Assembly: GCA_014526335.1 (NCBI GenBank)
Contig: JACTAT010000321.1
Span: 95,456-159,455 of the forward strand
DNA: 64,000 bases
DNA from: Chrysaora quinquecirrha
Lineage: Eukaryota > Cnidaria > Scyphozoa > Semaeostomeae > Pelagiidae
Direction: 5' to 3'
The notes under the pieces: generated by a model
What the model was told of the DNA's origin: nothing
Seen by the model: only the letters and a program-made list of their open reading frames with translations
Database searches by the model: none
Position numbers and translations under genes: made by a program
Part shown: in pieces, positions 46,501 through 56,574 of the stretch
Layout: each line of letters starts with the position of its first letter
How positions within the stretch are numbered: position 1 is the stretch's first letter

Positions 46501-48062
46501 CTAATTCCCAACTTCTCACTTCTTACAACACGCAATCCACATTTCTCAACGACCCTCACAGTTACGAACGACTTCTGACTCCCACTGTCGAACAGGACAC
46601 GTACACTCTTCTCAGAATCGCCATTAACTACGCCTCGCGCAAGCTGCAAAGCCGCGGAGCTACCTTGCCCAACATTGTTTACACACGAAGCTATGTTCGC
46701 ACAACCAGAGGGCGTTTCTGGCTGACTAGAGGGGATAGGGTCACCCGAGCCTTCTACAGATGCTGATTTAATCATTTTACAACATAACGAGCTATGGTGT
46801 TTACCATGACAATGTCTACAAACAATTTTCATTCTACAATTAGTAGCTTTGTGCCCTTTCTTAATGCATGAATAACAACGACCGTATCGTTTAATAAGAG
46901 TCTTACGTGCATTCAAGTCCGTGACTTTTTTGCAATCTTCTTCTTCGTGATTCTCCAAACAAAATGCACAACGTTTTTCCTGATCTCTCGCCACAGTTAG
47001 TGCAGTAGCTGTACCTTCAGTCTGCCTTTCTGGTGTTCTTCTAAAATTCAATCTTCTTTCAGTGGGCGTGTTCGGCGCTTTGATCAAGGGAGCATGAGTT
47101 TCCCTGATTTCCAATTCTTTCATCAGCGTGTCCAGAAAATCTCTCAAATCCCAATCCAGCTGATTTTTCTCTGAACTTCTCACCATGTTGAGCCGTACTG
47201 ATTGTGGTATTTTCTCCAGTAAAACTGGCACTACGATAGCAGAGTAGGTTTCTGTATCTACTGACAATGATTCTAACCCTCGAAAGTGAGTTTCTGCTTT
47301 GTCGTGAAATGACCTCAACTTTCCAACTTGTCTGTCATCAAAAATACTATTCATGTTCAGCAGTTCGTTGATATGTGCTCTTTTAATCACTGCAGGTCTT
47401 GCATATCTTTCTTGTAGCAACTTTACAGCAGCCTTGTAATTGGCTGCGGTAATCTTGAATCCTGAAATGACTGATTTTGCAGGTTCTTCTAGCGACTTTC
47501 TCAGATACTGAAATTTCACTGCATCTGGCAATTCTTCATCTGCATCTACTGTACTGCTAAATGCATCCCAGAATTCTGGCCAATCTGTAGGTTTACCGTA
47601 AAATGTTTGCAGCTCTATCTTCGGTAACTTGGCTTTAGCTTTCTTCGTGTTACTGCTTGAAATTGACAAGTTTTCCATTGGTGTTTGAACTGAGGACGTT
47701 CTTTCCTCCAGCTTTTCGTCTATTTCCAACAGGATTTCGTTCGCCTCCAACGTAACCATTTCTGCCTCCTCAACTTCTTTAGTACATTCCGCATCTCCAT
47801 ATTTCTCGCTGACTATACCCAGAATTTCTTCGTCAAGCTTTTGAATAATACCAACTTTTCTCGTCAACAATTCTTTGAATTTCAACAAATCTTTCTTCTT
47901 GTCTTGTTCGTAGTCCCATAACGAATCTCTCACGGCCGGGATCGTTTTCGTTATGAACCCTCGATGCGCTCCTCTAACTCTTCGCAGCCTAACCAATTCA
48001 GTCAGATTTCCAGCTTCATCTTGCAAGTTTTCTTCTTCCATACTTCTATTTTCCACTGCCAT
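43581..48062 (-). CDS. Fused BEL/Pao Gag-protease-RT and Gypsy RT-RNase H polyprotein
   Basis: One open frame of 1493 codons. Residues 1 to about 1115 are BEL/Pao: a coiled-coil-like N-terminus, the DUF1759-type Gag region (KLPKIELQTFYGKPTDWPEF), three CCHC-like knuckles (one at about 397-410), a protease with LFDSGSQKSF (about 490), and a Pao RT with SFYLDDLCTG (about 909) and LFDPLGLVSPV. At about residue 1116 (near position 44712) it changes to Gypsy: IEVSSSPWSSPVVLVKKKDG, TTLDLQSGYHQV, LIYIDDVIIF (about 1240), then RNase H (LYTDASQYALGYI, YSTTEREALAV). The change falls where BEL RNase H would start and just inside Gypsy RT. The frame ends at a TAA that separates it from integrase. Two catalytic RTs in one frame are not normal for either family. 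Confidence 0.9.
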   Translation of the reverse strand: MAVENRSMEEENLQDEAGNLTELVRLRRVRGAHRGFITKTIPAVRDSLWDYEQDKKKDLLKFKELLTRKVGIIQKLDEEILGIVSEKYGDAECTKEVEEAEMVTLEANEILLEIDEKLEERTSSVQTPMENLSISSSNTKKAKAKLPKIELQTFYGKPTDWPEFWDAFSSTVDADEELPDAVKFQYLRKSLEEPAKSVISGFKITAANYKAAVKLLQERYARPAVIKRAHINELLNMNSIFDDRQVGKLRSFHDKAETHFRGLESLSVDTETYSAIVVPVLLEKIPQSVRLNMVRSSEKNQLDWDLRDFLDTLMKELEIRETHAPLIKAPNTPTERRLNFRRTPERQTEGTATALTVARDQEKRCAFCLENHEEEDCKKVTDLNARKTLIKRYGRCYSCIKKGHKATNCRMKIVCRHCHGKHHSSLCCKMIKSASVEGSGDPIPSSQPETPSGCANIASCVNNVGQGSSAALQLARGVVNGDSEKSVRVLFDSGSQKSFVTVRVVEKCGLRVVRSEKLGIRTFGSEEADVKEREVVQFDLMNVDGGERVKIEAYVVNKISDVSNFHVELVKKDFPHLRHIYFSDVSKEDILQVDVLIGSNFLWEFQGMETIRGEKTHPVAVNTKLGWVLSGPLKGKSLLENNVETVNVSFIESFEPNSKHKHLDKMVEKIWDLDSIGVRETNDVYTDAIDNISFNGQRYSVALPWKVGHKQLPSNFSNSYNRLKGQIRKLQGTPKLLEECDRIIREQEESGIIEKVTEMESAEKVYYMPSQIVVRRMLKQRKYEWYSMHRQRRVKGTSLSECLHIGPPMTPLLFDVLIRFRENNVPLVGDIQQAFLNVEIDSNDRNCLRFLWVEDVNAKNDLSIVVYRFNRVVFGVNSSPFLLNAVIRNHLEKYREMDPDFVVKMINSFYLDDLCTGARTIEEAKDLFEKSRIRMKEAGFNLRKWKTSDCELKSYIKSYEVNKDESDISYAKETLNANTNDESKTKVLGMVWNENIDTLEIELSKAVSDSPDSLVTKRSILSSLAKLFDPLGLVSPVSMQAKSLFQELCVTGIEWDEELPSEIKRRWEHWVEDLSSVKSVSVPRALHKPDKAVRYSLHGFGDASGKAYCAVIYLVQDLIEVSSSPWSSPVVLVKKKDGTTRFCVDYRKLNAVTRKDSYPLPRIDDALDSLTGSKFFTTLDLQSGYHQVAMHPDSKCKTAFTSHAGLFEFNVLSFGLTNAPPMFQRLMARVLHGLEWKICLIYIDDVIIFSRTFDEHLSNLSLVLHRLRDHNLKLKPSRCHFARSSVNFLGFVVSSDGILPDPDKIEAVKSFPITKSVKEVRSFLGLCNYYRRFVKSFAQIASPLNCLTRKNVPFLWTPECDQAFQCLKDRLCSPPILAYPDFRHPFHLYTDASQYALGYIPGQNIDGQELAISYSGRELSVAETKYSTTEREALAVVDGIKRYQPYLSCNKFYVHTDHGSLSWLMHVKDPTGRLALWSLQLQQYDFEIIHRPG

Positions 48063-48065
48063 CTA

Positions 48066-48453
48066 TCCGGTTCGGTGGACCAAAATGTGGGAAACCTATC
48101 GAAACAGGCCCCCTACGCAGCACTATGACAGCAAAAACAGAGAAAACACGAGAAAACACACCGTTCTAATAAACTTGAAGATGAATAAGCATAAAAGAAT
48201 CCATAGCGAAAAACAACTCAAAGCAAAGACTATAGCATAACTGAAAACCAAAAAGTCGAACTAATAATAATAATCGATTTAGCCTTCCCTTACAACTCTT
48301 TTATCCCCATAAAATTAAAAGCATTAATTAGCATATACGAAAATAACCATAAGACTGACGCACATAGCTTGGCAGGCAAACCTGTTTGGGCGTGTACACT
48401 CTGCTAATAGCGCTTAATTGCTGCCTCAAAGCAAGTAGCCGCCATTCCCAACA
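48066..48453 (-). repeat. BEL/Pao 5' LTR and primer-binding site
   Basis: In minus orientation a 368-bp segment begins TGTTGGGAATGG (48453) and ends GTTTCCCACA (48086), with short inverted ends TGT-GGGAA and TTCCC-ACA. It is followed at once by TTTTGGTCCACCGAACCGG, a BEL-like primer-binding segment, and the ATG at 48062. No second copy of this LTR occurs in the window. This marks the left part of a BEL element lying inside the Gypsy element. Confidence 0.75.
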
Positions 48454-48487
48454 TTGGGACTGGGTGGCTTTTTACTTGGTTGGGCCT

Positions 48488-49558
48488 TCATTGTCCCCAC
48501 TGTGAAGGCCCAGGCCCGTTTAAATGTTGTTGTTGGTAAAATGGATTACCTGGCTGAGCCTGGTAGCTGGTATTTTGCTGAAAAACTTCAGGTTGCTGTA
48601 CGGATGACGTTACGGCTCGCTCAGGACAATATCTGGCTACATGACCCACTTTTTGACAAGAATTACAGACCGGGCGACCATCCCTTGTACGAAGATTTTT
48701 ACCACGAGCACCTCCTCTTTGGGCAGCTGCTCTACAATTAAAATTTCTACCACTGCGAAACTGGTTTTGATTCCTGAAGATCCTTGAATCAATGAGGGCA
48801 ATCAATTTAGAATCGGAATTATCCTGCAAATTTTTATGATTGGTTGACACTGCTTGAACTGGTTGAATTGAAACTGGGGACTCTTTTTTCTCTAAAGCCA
48901 AAGACATTAGGACACTCAGTTTTCCCTCTAAATCTTTAATGCGCTGCTCCTGAGCTGAATCGGAAGGAGTGGCTAGTGAACTTACAGAAGATTTATTGAC
49001 AGCGTCACGCAAACGGGCAAGATTTTCTGCCTTCTCAAAAGTATCAGGCTGATTCAAAATAACATGGTTCTTGATGTTGTTAGCGAGACCATTTATAAAA
49101 ATATTCATCATATCTCTGTCTGAAAGAGCTAAGTGCTGGCATTTACGAATAATGTCTTCAGTATAAGAAGCAAGAGATTCATTTGCACCCTGTTTACGCG
49201 AATATAATTCTTGACGAAATACAAACTCAAGATTTTGAGCTCCGAAACGGGCTTTTAGAGCATCGGTTAAAGCGGTAAAACTGGCTTTTGTTTCAGCTGG
49301 TTGTGTATTGAACCAAGCTAACGCAGGACCGTCTAAAAGTAATGACATGGCACCAAGTTTTCGATTATTACTCCAATTATGAAATCTCGCACAAAGATCA
49401 AATTTATCAAGCCACTCGTTGATGTTTTCATGAGGCAAACCACTATATGGGCGAGGTTTAAACAAATTAGATTGTAAATTGCCTTCCATGGCTGCTTGAA
49501 CGGCAGTTGTAGTCTGAGTTTGCAACTGTTGAGCGGCAGCTTCATGAGCTTCATTCAT
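48488..49558 (-). CDS. Gypsy Gag
   Basis: 356 codons from an ATG at 49558. The capsid-like region includes FKPRPYSGLPHENINEWLDKF and LDGPALAWFNTQP (retrotransposon gag domain). A zinc knuckle CNSCQKVGHVARYC (CX2CX4HX4C) lies close to the C-terminus after a basic stretch, and a Gln/Pro-rich tail ends in GPSQWGQ. The frame is complete. The BEL LTR starts 35 bp downstream of its stop, where Gypsy protease would be expected. It would form the particle shell and package RNA. Confidence 0.9.
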   Translation of the reverse strand: MNEAHEAAAQQLQTQTTTAVQAAMEGNLQSNLFKPRPYSGLPHENINEWLDKFDLCARFHNWSNNRKLGAMSLLLDGPALAWFNTQPAETKASFTALTDALKARFGAQNLEFVFRQELYSRKQGANESLASYTEDIIRKCQHLALSDRDMMNIFINGLANNIKNHVILNQPDTFEKAENLARLRDAVNKSSVSSLATPSDSAQEQRIKDLEGKLSVLMSLALEKKESPVSIQPVQAVSTNHKNLQDNSDSKLIALIDSRIFRNQNQFRSGRNFNCRAAAQRGGARGKNLRTRDGRPVCNSCQKVGHVARYCPERAVTSSVQQPEVFQQNTSYQAQPGNPFYQQQHLNGPGPSQWGQ

Positions 49559-49944
49559 TGTTGCAGTTAATACAAACGTAGAAAATTAGGCGAAAAGAAA
49601 TCAAAAATCTGTTTTGATTTTGATCTTGATTGGAATATGAAATTTGAGAAACTACGACAAACAAATGTTGCGAGGCAAAACTGTTAGTTTCCTTTCTTCA
49701 AGGCGTAAAACTTCAAAGAGATTATCGCAAAAGTTCTATGAAAAACTGTGAACGGTCTTGAGCATGAATAAACATTGATATCACCGAACAGTTTCAATTT
49801 CCAAATATATTTACAAAAAGAACGACGTAGAATAAGCGAAAAAACGTATCAAAAGTCAAATAATCCAAGCAAAGCGATGAAACGTTTATATAAAAAACTA
49901 TGACGGCCTTTTCCTGATATATACACTTAGATTTACTCAGAGAT

Positions 49945-49961
49945 CCTCACACGGGGCACCA
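49945..49961 (-). promoter_or_regulatory. Gypsy primer-binding site
   Basis: On the minus strand TGGTGCCCCGTGTGAGG lies two bases after the LTR end. It begins with TGG, complementary to the CCA end of a tRNA. The tRNA species was not assigned. Confidence 0.75.
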
Positions 49962-49963
49962 CT

Positions 49964-50562
49964 TGTTACGCCACGACTTAGTTGGCCTAACGATTTTGAG
50001 TTCTTTAGGACTCTGAGGATAATTTTATATATACAAATAAATGAAGAACATAGACTTACGACCTCAAGACTTGACTTGAAGACTCTTGAAACCTTCTAAC
50101 TTGAAACGTTACCCACTTGAGCAGTATCGGCAGGTAATAAAACTGCGCGGCAGATCATGCAAATATCGAATAAACAACAAGCTTCGTCACACAGCTATAA
50201 CTTTAATCATCAATGAATAACAGAACTAACTTTACTGGCTGAGCGCGCGGCGCTCTTACTTTCGTCAACACACTGCCACAACTAATCGTAGGTTAAAAAT
50301 CCAAACATTAAGTATCTACGGTTAGTGTTAGTAAAACAATAAGAAGGTGCAAACATTAACTATATATGGAAAGTGCAGAATAAAATTAACCAATCACACG
50401 CAAGTAAAATCTTCCTGGTTATAAACATAAACAGTTACCTAGCAATATAAACATAACAAAATAAACAGTAATAATAAAAAGATCACGCAGCAAAGTTCAA
50501 AGTACACACAGTTAAAAAGGTCAAAGTTCAAAATAAAGTCCAGGGGACTCCTCTTCATAACA
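49964..50562 (-). repeat. Gypsy LTR (5' LTR of the minus-strand element)
   Basis: 599 bp, TGTTACGCC to CATAACA in plus orientation. It matches 41334-41933. The few percent difference between the two LTRs indicates an insertion that is not recent, yet the long frames inside remain open. Confidence 0.92.
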
Positions 50563-51065
50563 CTAGAATATAAATATCTCGGAGTAACATTGGACCCCTC
50601 GCTGACGTTGGATTCTCATATCGATGTAACCTACAAAAAGGCAGCAGGAAGGGTTAATCTTCTCAGGGGCATTCGCAACTCCATTGATACACCAACAGCC
50701 ATTGTAATCTACAATGCTATGATTATACCCCTATTCACGTACTGTGGATCAGTTGGGCTGGGATGGTCAGAATCAAAATTAAAGCGTTTGCGTAGTATTG
50801 AGAAAGGAAGTATGAACATTATCAAATCAAAATGTCCACCTAACACTGATTTGAGAGTTCCGCACATAGAAAATCATATAAAGAAAAGTGTTTGCAAATT
50901 TCTTTTCGACTGCCTACAAAAGAATGTTTGTGACCCGTTTAAGGATAATTTTGAAAAAGCCAAACATGAAAAAACTACCACTCCTGAAAACGAAAATTGG
51001 GCAAAAATGTATAGCTTATGCTGGTGGAAGAATTTTCAATGATTTACCCCTTGCGGCTAGAAAGA

Positions 51066-51068
<3 letters not shown>
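50563..51068 (+). pseudogene. CR1/Jockey-type LINE, 3' part
   Basis: The frame resumes with EYKYLGVTLDPSLTLDSHI, the region after the RT palm, and runs to a stop at 51042. Its last lines (FNDLPLAARK) are a typical LINE C-terminus, here in a shifted frame, followed by an AT repeat. The 5' part at 39241-41333 ends at FIDLSKAFDT, so the palm segment with the YADD motif, about 110 codons, is absent. Either the LTR insertion was accompanied by a deletion or the two sides come from different LINE copies. Confidence 0.82.

Positions 51069-51118
<50 letters not shown>
51069..51118. repeat. (AT)n microsatellite
   Basis: About 24 AT dinucleotides at the 3' end of the LINE. Ile-Tyr peptides across it are artefacts. 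Confidence 0.95.
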
Positions 51119-51120
<2 letters not shown>

Positions 51121-51298
51121 AGGTAAATGTTCACTGCTTTCTGATAGTTTGCTGGAGCCATCGTTTTGCTGATAATAAGGTTATTACAGTTTGTGATTTT
51201 CAAGTAAGTTTTGTGTTCTCGTATTCGTCATCTTTGCATATATATATATATATTATAAATAAAGTACAGAAAAGGCCTGAGTTAACAGAGAAATCAGA

Positions 51299-54205
51299 AT
51301 GGCTTATAATATGCGGCCAGCAAGAAGACTTGGGTCAAAGACGATATCTCAAGTTTTGGAGAATTTCGTTGTTCCTGTGATCGCCAGTTCGTACAGCGTC
51401 ATCAGTCTGAGAGTGTTATGGAATACTACAACAAACGATGCAGATCTAGCTGAAAGCCTTATTGCAGTAAAAAGAAGACAATTGGAAATGCTGTTACGGG
51501 GTCACAAAGACACGATTATCATATGGACCTGCATAACAGGTATCGAAGTTAGAAAGAAAAAGCCTGCAAACAACAGAGCAGAACAAGTTAATGAAGAGCA
51601 AAACGAAAGAGCAGAACAAGTTAATGAAGAGCAAAACGAAGAAACTGAAGAAACTGAAGAAAATGCTACCGACTCGGAGATAAAACCAGGAATAAGCTTT
51701 TGGATAGTGGTGGCTGTCCCTAACCACAAGATCAAGCAATTAGAAAATGAATTCTCCAAAGTGATGTTGTCATCAGGATTAGAAATCGATAACTGCCGAC
51801 CCATAAAAGCAAGAAACAAAGAAGGCCTGATTGCTTATTACGCAGCAACACTATGCCAGACGAACAAGGACCATAACTTTCCATATGCCGAGAGACTTGC
51901 TCGTGACGGAACAAGACAATACACGTCATCTTGCATTTATCCAACCACAGGTAAATATTGCTCCACTATACATTTTCAATAATTATGACGTTGGCCTAGC
52001 TAAACATAAACAAATTAGAATTAAAAAGTTTATTTATTATTATTACTATCATTTCAGGTTTACAACTGGCAAATCACAGTGTTCCAACGAATTCGGAATT
52101 TGGAATCAGCACAGTCAGAATCATCATCACACGGCAATGTAAAACGGAGCTTGCAGACCGCTTCTTGACGGCGCTTGGCCAAATAAAGTACACTAATTTC
52201 CAATATGACCTAGTGGATGCAAGAGAAGACACTGATGCGCAGTCTACAAGTAGCAATTTGCCAGAGAAACCAACAAACAAAATCTGTGCTGCAATCGATT
52301 TGATCAAACAAGCAATGGAAAGACTCAATGCAAAGCTACACAGAGGCTACATTTACAAGAAGGTACCCAACAGTAAGAATCGTTAATTTTAAGAATTTTA
52401 CTTTCATATGGGTTTGTTTTATTATTATGACGTCAGTAATGGTGTTACTGAGCAAAGTCCTCTTATTTATCAGTAATTCTCTTTCTCTTTCTGTTTTAGG
52501 AAAATACGCCTTCGTCAAAGCAGCTAGCGTTACACAGTTTCTGCATTCACTGTTAAGCAACTCTCAAATTGCAAATGTGCTGGCACCAGTTCTAAACCCA
52601 GTCAACAGCATACTATCATACAAAGGATGTACCATAATCAGACAGATACAAATAGAATATGACCTTGTTGAAGTTAAACCGTATTGCATGTGTTTCTCTT
52701 TTTCAAAGAAATCTTTCATCATGGATGCAATTCCAGGAGACGAGATCGGCAAGCCATTGCTTTGAAGTTTTATTTGGTCTTATTCATGTTAAGTAAGATT
52801 TGTGGAAAAAGAATTTGTGCTTCACATTTCGTAACTAGATTGTTCACTTGCTTTTAACAGGTGCGATCTCACCTCGAACATATGTAAGCTATACATACAA
52901 AGAATATACTGTACCCTTGCCGCAGATATTCGTACAAAGTCTGAAAAACAGCATGCCCGATGAGGAAACATTGATTTCTTTCTTACAAAAATGGTATCAG
53001 TTGGCTGTAAAAGACCAGTTTCCAAAAAATAAAAAGCTTTGCTGTGCCGGGAAGCAGATTCTGGCAATACAAGCTGGTTTTCCCCTACGAAGGAATCATC
53101 TCCCAAGACAAGTTGGCCTCTGTGACGAGGACAGCCATTTTCTGCCAGTATGTTGACAGCTGATACAGAATGCCTGTTTGTGGACGAATGGCTAGCAGAC
53201 GCACTTTCACCTGACGATGCGAAAAGAGTACTGCAACGAGGCTATATTGCAATACCACAGAAACATAAAGAGGCCACGCATATTGTTTATCGCTCTGGAA
53301 TATACATAACATGCAACGAAATTCCGCCATTCTCACCAACAGACGATCCAGCGATTAGAGCACGACTCAAGATTTTCGAAACGAAATCACTAAAGAAGAA
53401 GAATCCACAGGCAACTGCGTGGCTAAGAAAGCACTGCATGCAATGCTTCCATTGGGCAGCTGAGAGATTGAAAACTGTTCCCTTGTGGTCACATGACGAC
53501 ATTACAGTGGAGCCGGAGGAGGAAGATCTGGGAGCACTCTTCAATGATTTTACGAGAACAATGCTGCTCAGCTACTGAACATGGACGAAATTCAAAATAT
53601 AGAGTTTTCACAAGATTGCAGAGAAATGGTAGACAGAGCAGGACAAGAGCCAAGAAACATCGTTCCTACAGAGCTGATCGAGCAAGCGCTACTTCACCAT
53701 GAAGATGAAATTGAAGAAGAATGGGCGCGGCAGGAGAATGAGCGATACATCAATACCGGAGAAATCAATGATTTCAATTACCATCTTGCAGTTTTCTGGT
53801 TACAATGTCGAGAAAGTACTGGAAAGAGCTAAATTCGACAGTAGAGGATTTTGAAAGGTTCCGAAGACGAAGAAGACACGAGTGGGACAAGCCGGACTCG
53901 ATGTATGACGCCTAGCTGATGATAGAAGGCACTCCGAGACAATGCTTTGACATAACACTTTTGAAGAACGTTCTCCTCAGTGGGAGAAGATGATGGAGAA
54001 AAAATTTGGCGATGATAGGCAATCAATTGTCGTTGACGTTTCAAGCCAAAATGACGTGGATCCTTTCTTAACACCGGCCAGCAGAAAAAGAGGTCCAACA
54101 ACAATGATCGTGCAAAGAGATCCAAAGGCACAAAGAAGACACGAAGAGTCGTCAGATGAAGAAATGGAGACTATAGAGAAGGATATTGAACAATTACTAA
54201 GTTAG
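51299..54205 (+). pseudogene. Spliced replication-like gene with superfamily-3 helicase
   Basis: Exon 1 is 51299-51950, ending ACAG/GTAAAT; it includes a duplicated acidic block (AEQVNEEQNE twice). Exon 2 is 52058-52372, preceded by ATTTCAG and followed by GTAAGA. Exon 3 is 52500-52792 (TTTTAG before, GTAAGA after). Exon 4 starts at 52861 after TTTTAACAG. Introns are 107, 127 and 68 bp; the first two join in phase 1. Exon 4 holds an SF3 helicase: a P-loop-like region at about 53050-53085 (disrupted), Walker B-like ECLFVDEW (53170-53190), a Lys-containing strand (IAIPQKHKEA), motif C GIYITCNEIPPF, and an Arg (IRARLKIF). Frame breaks lie in exon 3 (stop at 52763), near 53060-53150, at about 53552 and after 53830, so this copy is dead. 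SF3 helicases replicate small DNA viruses and some transposons. No HUH nuclease was seen in the N-terminal half. Confidence 0.65.
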
Positions 54206-54454
54206 AAATAATTCTATAATAAACTTTGTATGCCATTCAATTTCATTGCTGTTGCTTAATTCCTTAAGTGTTATAATTGTGTTTTTAAAATCATCATTTC
54301 ATTATATCATTGAAGTTTCAGATACATATATAAATTACATTGATAAGATTTATCATATCAGATGTAAAATTATTTTCTCCCATAGAACTATGAGCAAGAA
54401 TACACAAGCGTGTGCAACGCGCGTTAACAGTGAGCTAGAATGAGCAACGAATTC
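54206..54454. other. Intergenic gap between convergent genes
   Basis: AT-rich, containing AATAAA-like sequence (TAATAAACTTTG near 54218), a possible polyadenylation signal for the upstream gene. Confidence 0.4.
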
Positions 54455-55781
54455 TCACAAAGAGGTTGCCCTCGTTTTCAAAATAGAATTGCTCATCGTA
54501 TACAACGAGCTTCGTTTCTGGTAATACGTTCTTGCTACTTGCGAGCTGTGTTTCTGATCCAGGCTAATCGATTTTTGCTCCTCGGACGACAGCACTCGTG
54601 AACTTTCGGTCTCCACTATTTGTCGATATCTTGTTGGGTGAACATATTTCCTGATAGCTTGAAAGACGAGCTCTGACATATCATTACTCAGTTTCTGAAA
54701 CTGAGTGCCACTTCGTGTGACGAGAACATATTCGCATGTCGGGTTCAACAGAGGTCTAATGTTCACAATATAATCATCAACTATTCGCGTACTTGTTTCG
54801 TCGAAAATCAATGAGTCAAATGTGTATTGCTGGGCAGTTTTAAATTCGGTTTGATACACGAAGCCATCGCTTTCTTTCGACTTTTCAAACATACCAAGTG
54901 TTAAGTATTGATACGTCATCGGCTGAGATCCTTTTACTCTCGTGAAGAGATAAACAGAAACGAAACGAGTTGCGAAAGTCAATTCTGCTGCAGTAACTGA
55001 CGTCAAAGGGTAGGTCTTGCATCTTAATAGCACGTCCTTGTAGCGCGACAGATGATACGGTACAACTGTTTCCATTTCGTCCATTGTTGCCCATTGATTA
55101 TTGGCAGCGAGTACTTCCACCGATAAATTCTTTGACCACTCGGAAATCTTTCGCCGAGCCAATGCTTTCTTTTCTCTGTTGATGTAGACTTCGGAGATGG
55201 CCAAGTTTCCAAGAACTACAGTTGACAGTCCGCTTGACTTTCTAAAGTCAATCAAATCTGTAATAGCTTGTAAATATTCGAACTGCGCAGAGCTGCCAAG
55301 TCCCCATTCCTTTCCAATGTGTTCAATGAAATTACAAATTAGTCCCGCAGAACCAATACAGTAATCAATATGCTCCTCAGTAAGCTCATCCTCATCGTCC
55401 TCCCTGCAAAATTTCAAGAATTTCATCACTCTTGTCCCATTTTGACTGGCCTATGTCTCTGTCATACCCCCTCCACAAACAGCACCCAACCATTCAATGT
55501 ATTTCTTTCCGATACCATTTGTAATTGAAAAATGTGGCCTTTTTGTTGTGTCAGCACGCTTCTTTAAGTTTCCTCTATTTTCTGAATTCGCATGTGTAGA
55601 TTGTTGTTTCAAAGCTTGGTCAATCAATCTCTCGCTAGGCTTCTCGTCAAAGAAATCTTTTGCTGAAAAATGTTCTTTTCTCACAATGCTTGACAGGACA
55701 AATATACGTCTTGTCCTTCGACTCCCGAAGAATCAGCACTCTTTTCTGCTGTCTTGCCCCCTCGACCGTTGACCAGTCCAT
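54455..55781 (-). pseudogene. Tyrosine recombinase
   Basis: Starts at an ATG (55781) in the context AAGATGG. The first segment has a CPVKHC pair of cysteines; the frame shifts near 55668. The continuing frame has one TAG at about 55451 and runs to 54455, so about 440 codons with two lesions. The C-terminal part shows tyrosine-recombinase hallmarks: a possible box-I Arg in YLFTRVKG, the HxxR motif in KYVHPTRYRQIVETE, and QKHSSQVARTYYQKR, matching the GHSS...YY nucleophile region. Crypton-type transposons, DIRS elements and some Polinton-like viruses carry such enzymes. It is convergent with the helicase gene, and a 90% identical fragment lies at 37199. Whether the two genes form one element is inference. 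Confidence 0.75.
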
Positions 55782-56530
55782 CTTGCTGCTTGCGATGCCT
55801 GTACGTTTAACAGATCAAGTACTTCGCTATTTATGCAAAATGCAGTCCAGCTTACGCACGAAAAACGCAACCATCAATTGAAAAAAAATGTCATCTTATT
55901 TTATTGAAACAATTAATTTTGGTCAATCCCCTTCAATTTTTGCAATCAAAAGCAAGCAAACGTTCTCATGACAACTTAATGTAAACAAATAGCTGAGATA
56001 ATATTATTAAAAACATGTGCATACACCAAGTGGCTATGAGAGAACTCTAGGGATACAGGGCATCCAGAATGACCACAGAGTTTGATGTGTTTCCGAACGA
56101 CGTGAGTATCTGCATACACCAAGAGCCAAGGAGGGAACTCTGGGAATACAGGACACCCAGAAAGACCAAGTAGTTCATTGTGAAGGGTCCGCTGCTTTCA
56201 TTGTACAAAATGTCCTCTAAGGACATTATGAGTGAACTATGGCCTTTAGAGTTGAACATTACAAGAGCCTTGCAAAATGAACTACACCATCACATTCCCC
56301 AAACTGGACACTAGGGGACATATGTGTTCATTAGAGATGATGAACAAATTATTGTTCTCTGTCCATTGAGATCTAGGGCAGGCACAAATGCATGCAACCC
56401 ACCCATGTTTTTTTAGGTTCTGCATAATATACACATGTATACAATATATGTAAATTTTTCTATTCGAGTTTTCCTATATAAGCAGGACAGTGAGCAAGCA
56501 TCTATACCAGTGAACTGTATATTGGACTAC

Positions 56531-56574
<44 letters not shown>

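Larger units (their letters stand above)
41334..50562 (-). mobile_element. Gypsy LTR element containing half of a BEL/Pao element
   Basis: Two LTRs of 600 and 599 bp, about 97% identical by eye, bound a minus-strand element. In transcription order it holds a primer-binding site, Gypsy Gag, a BEL/Pao LTR with its own primer site, BEL Gag-protease-RT, Gypsy RT-RNase H, Gypsy integrase, a polypurine tract and the 3' LTR. The Gypsy protease and the start of Gypsy RT are missing, as are BEL RNase H, integrase and 3' LTR. The simplest history is a BEL insertion after Gypsy Gag followed by a deletion or template switch. The flanks do not share a clear target duplication: CTAT precedes 41334 and CTAG follows 50562. 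Confidence 0.88.

Noticed and set aside
43907..48240. Plus-strand reading frames opposite the Gypsy/BEL polyprotein
   Set aside because: They are antisense shadows with no recognisable motifs.
51018..51172. Ile-Tyr repeat peptides
   Set aside because: They come from the (AT)n microsatellite.
51299..52400. Parvovirus-type HUH nuclease in front of the helicase
   Set aside because: No His-hydrophobic-His pair with a following Tyr motif was seen in exons 1 and 2; a parvoviral origin is not supported.
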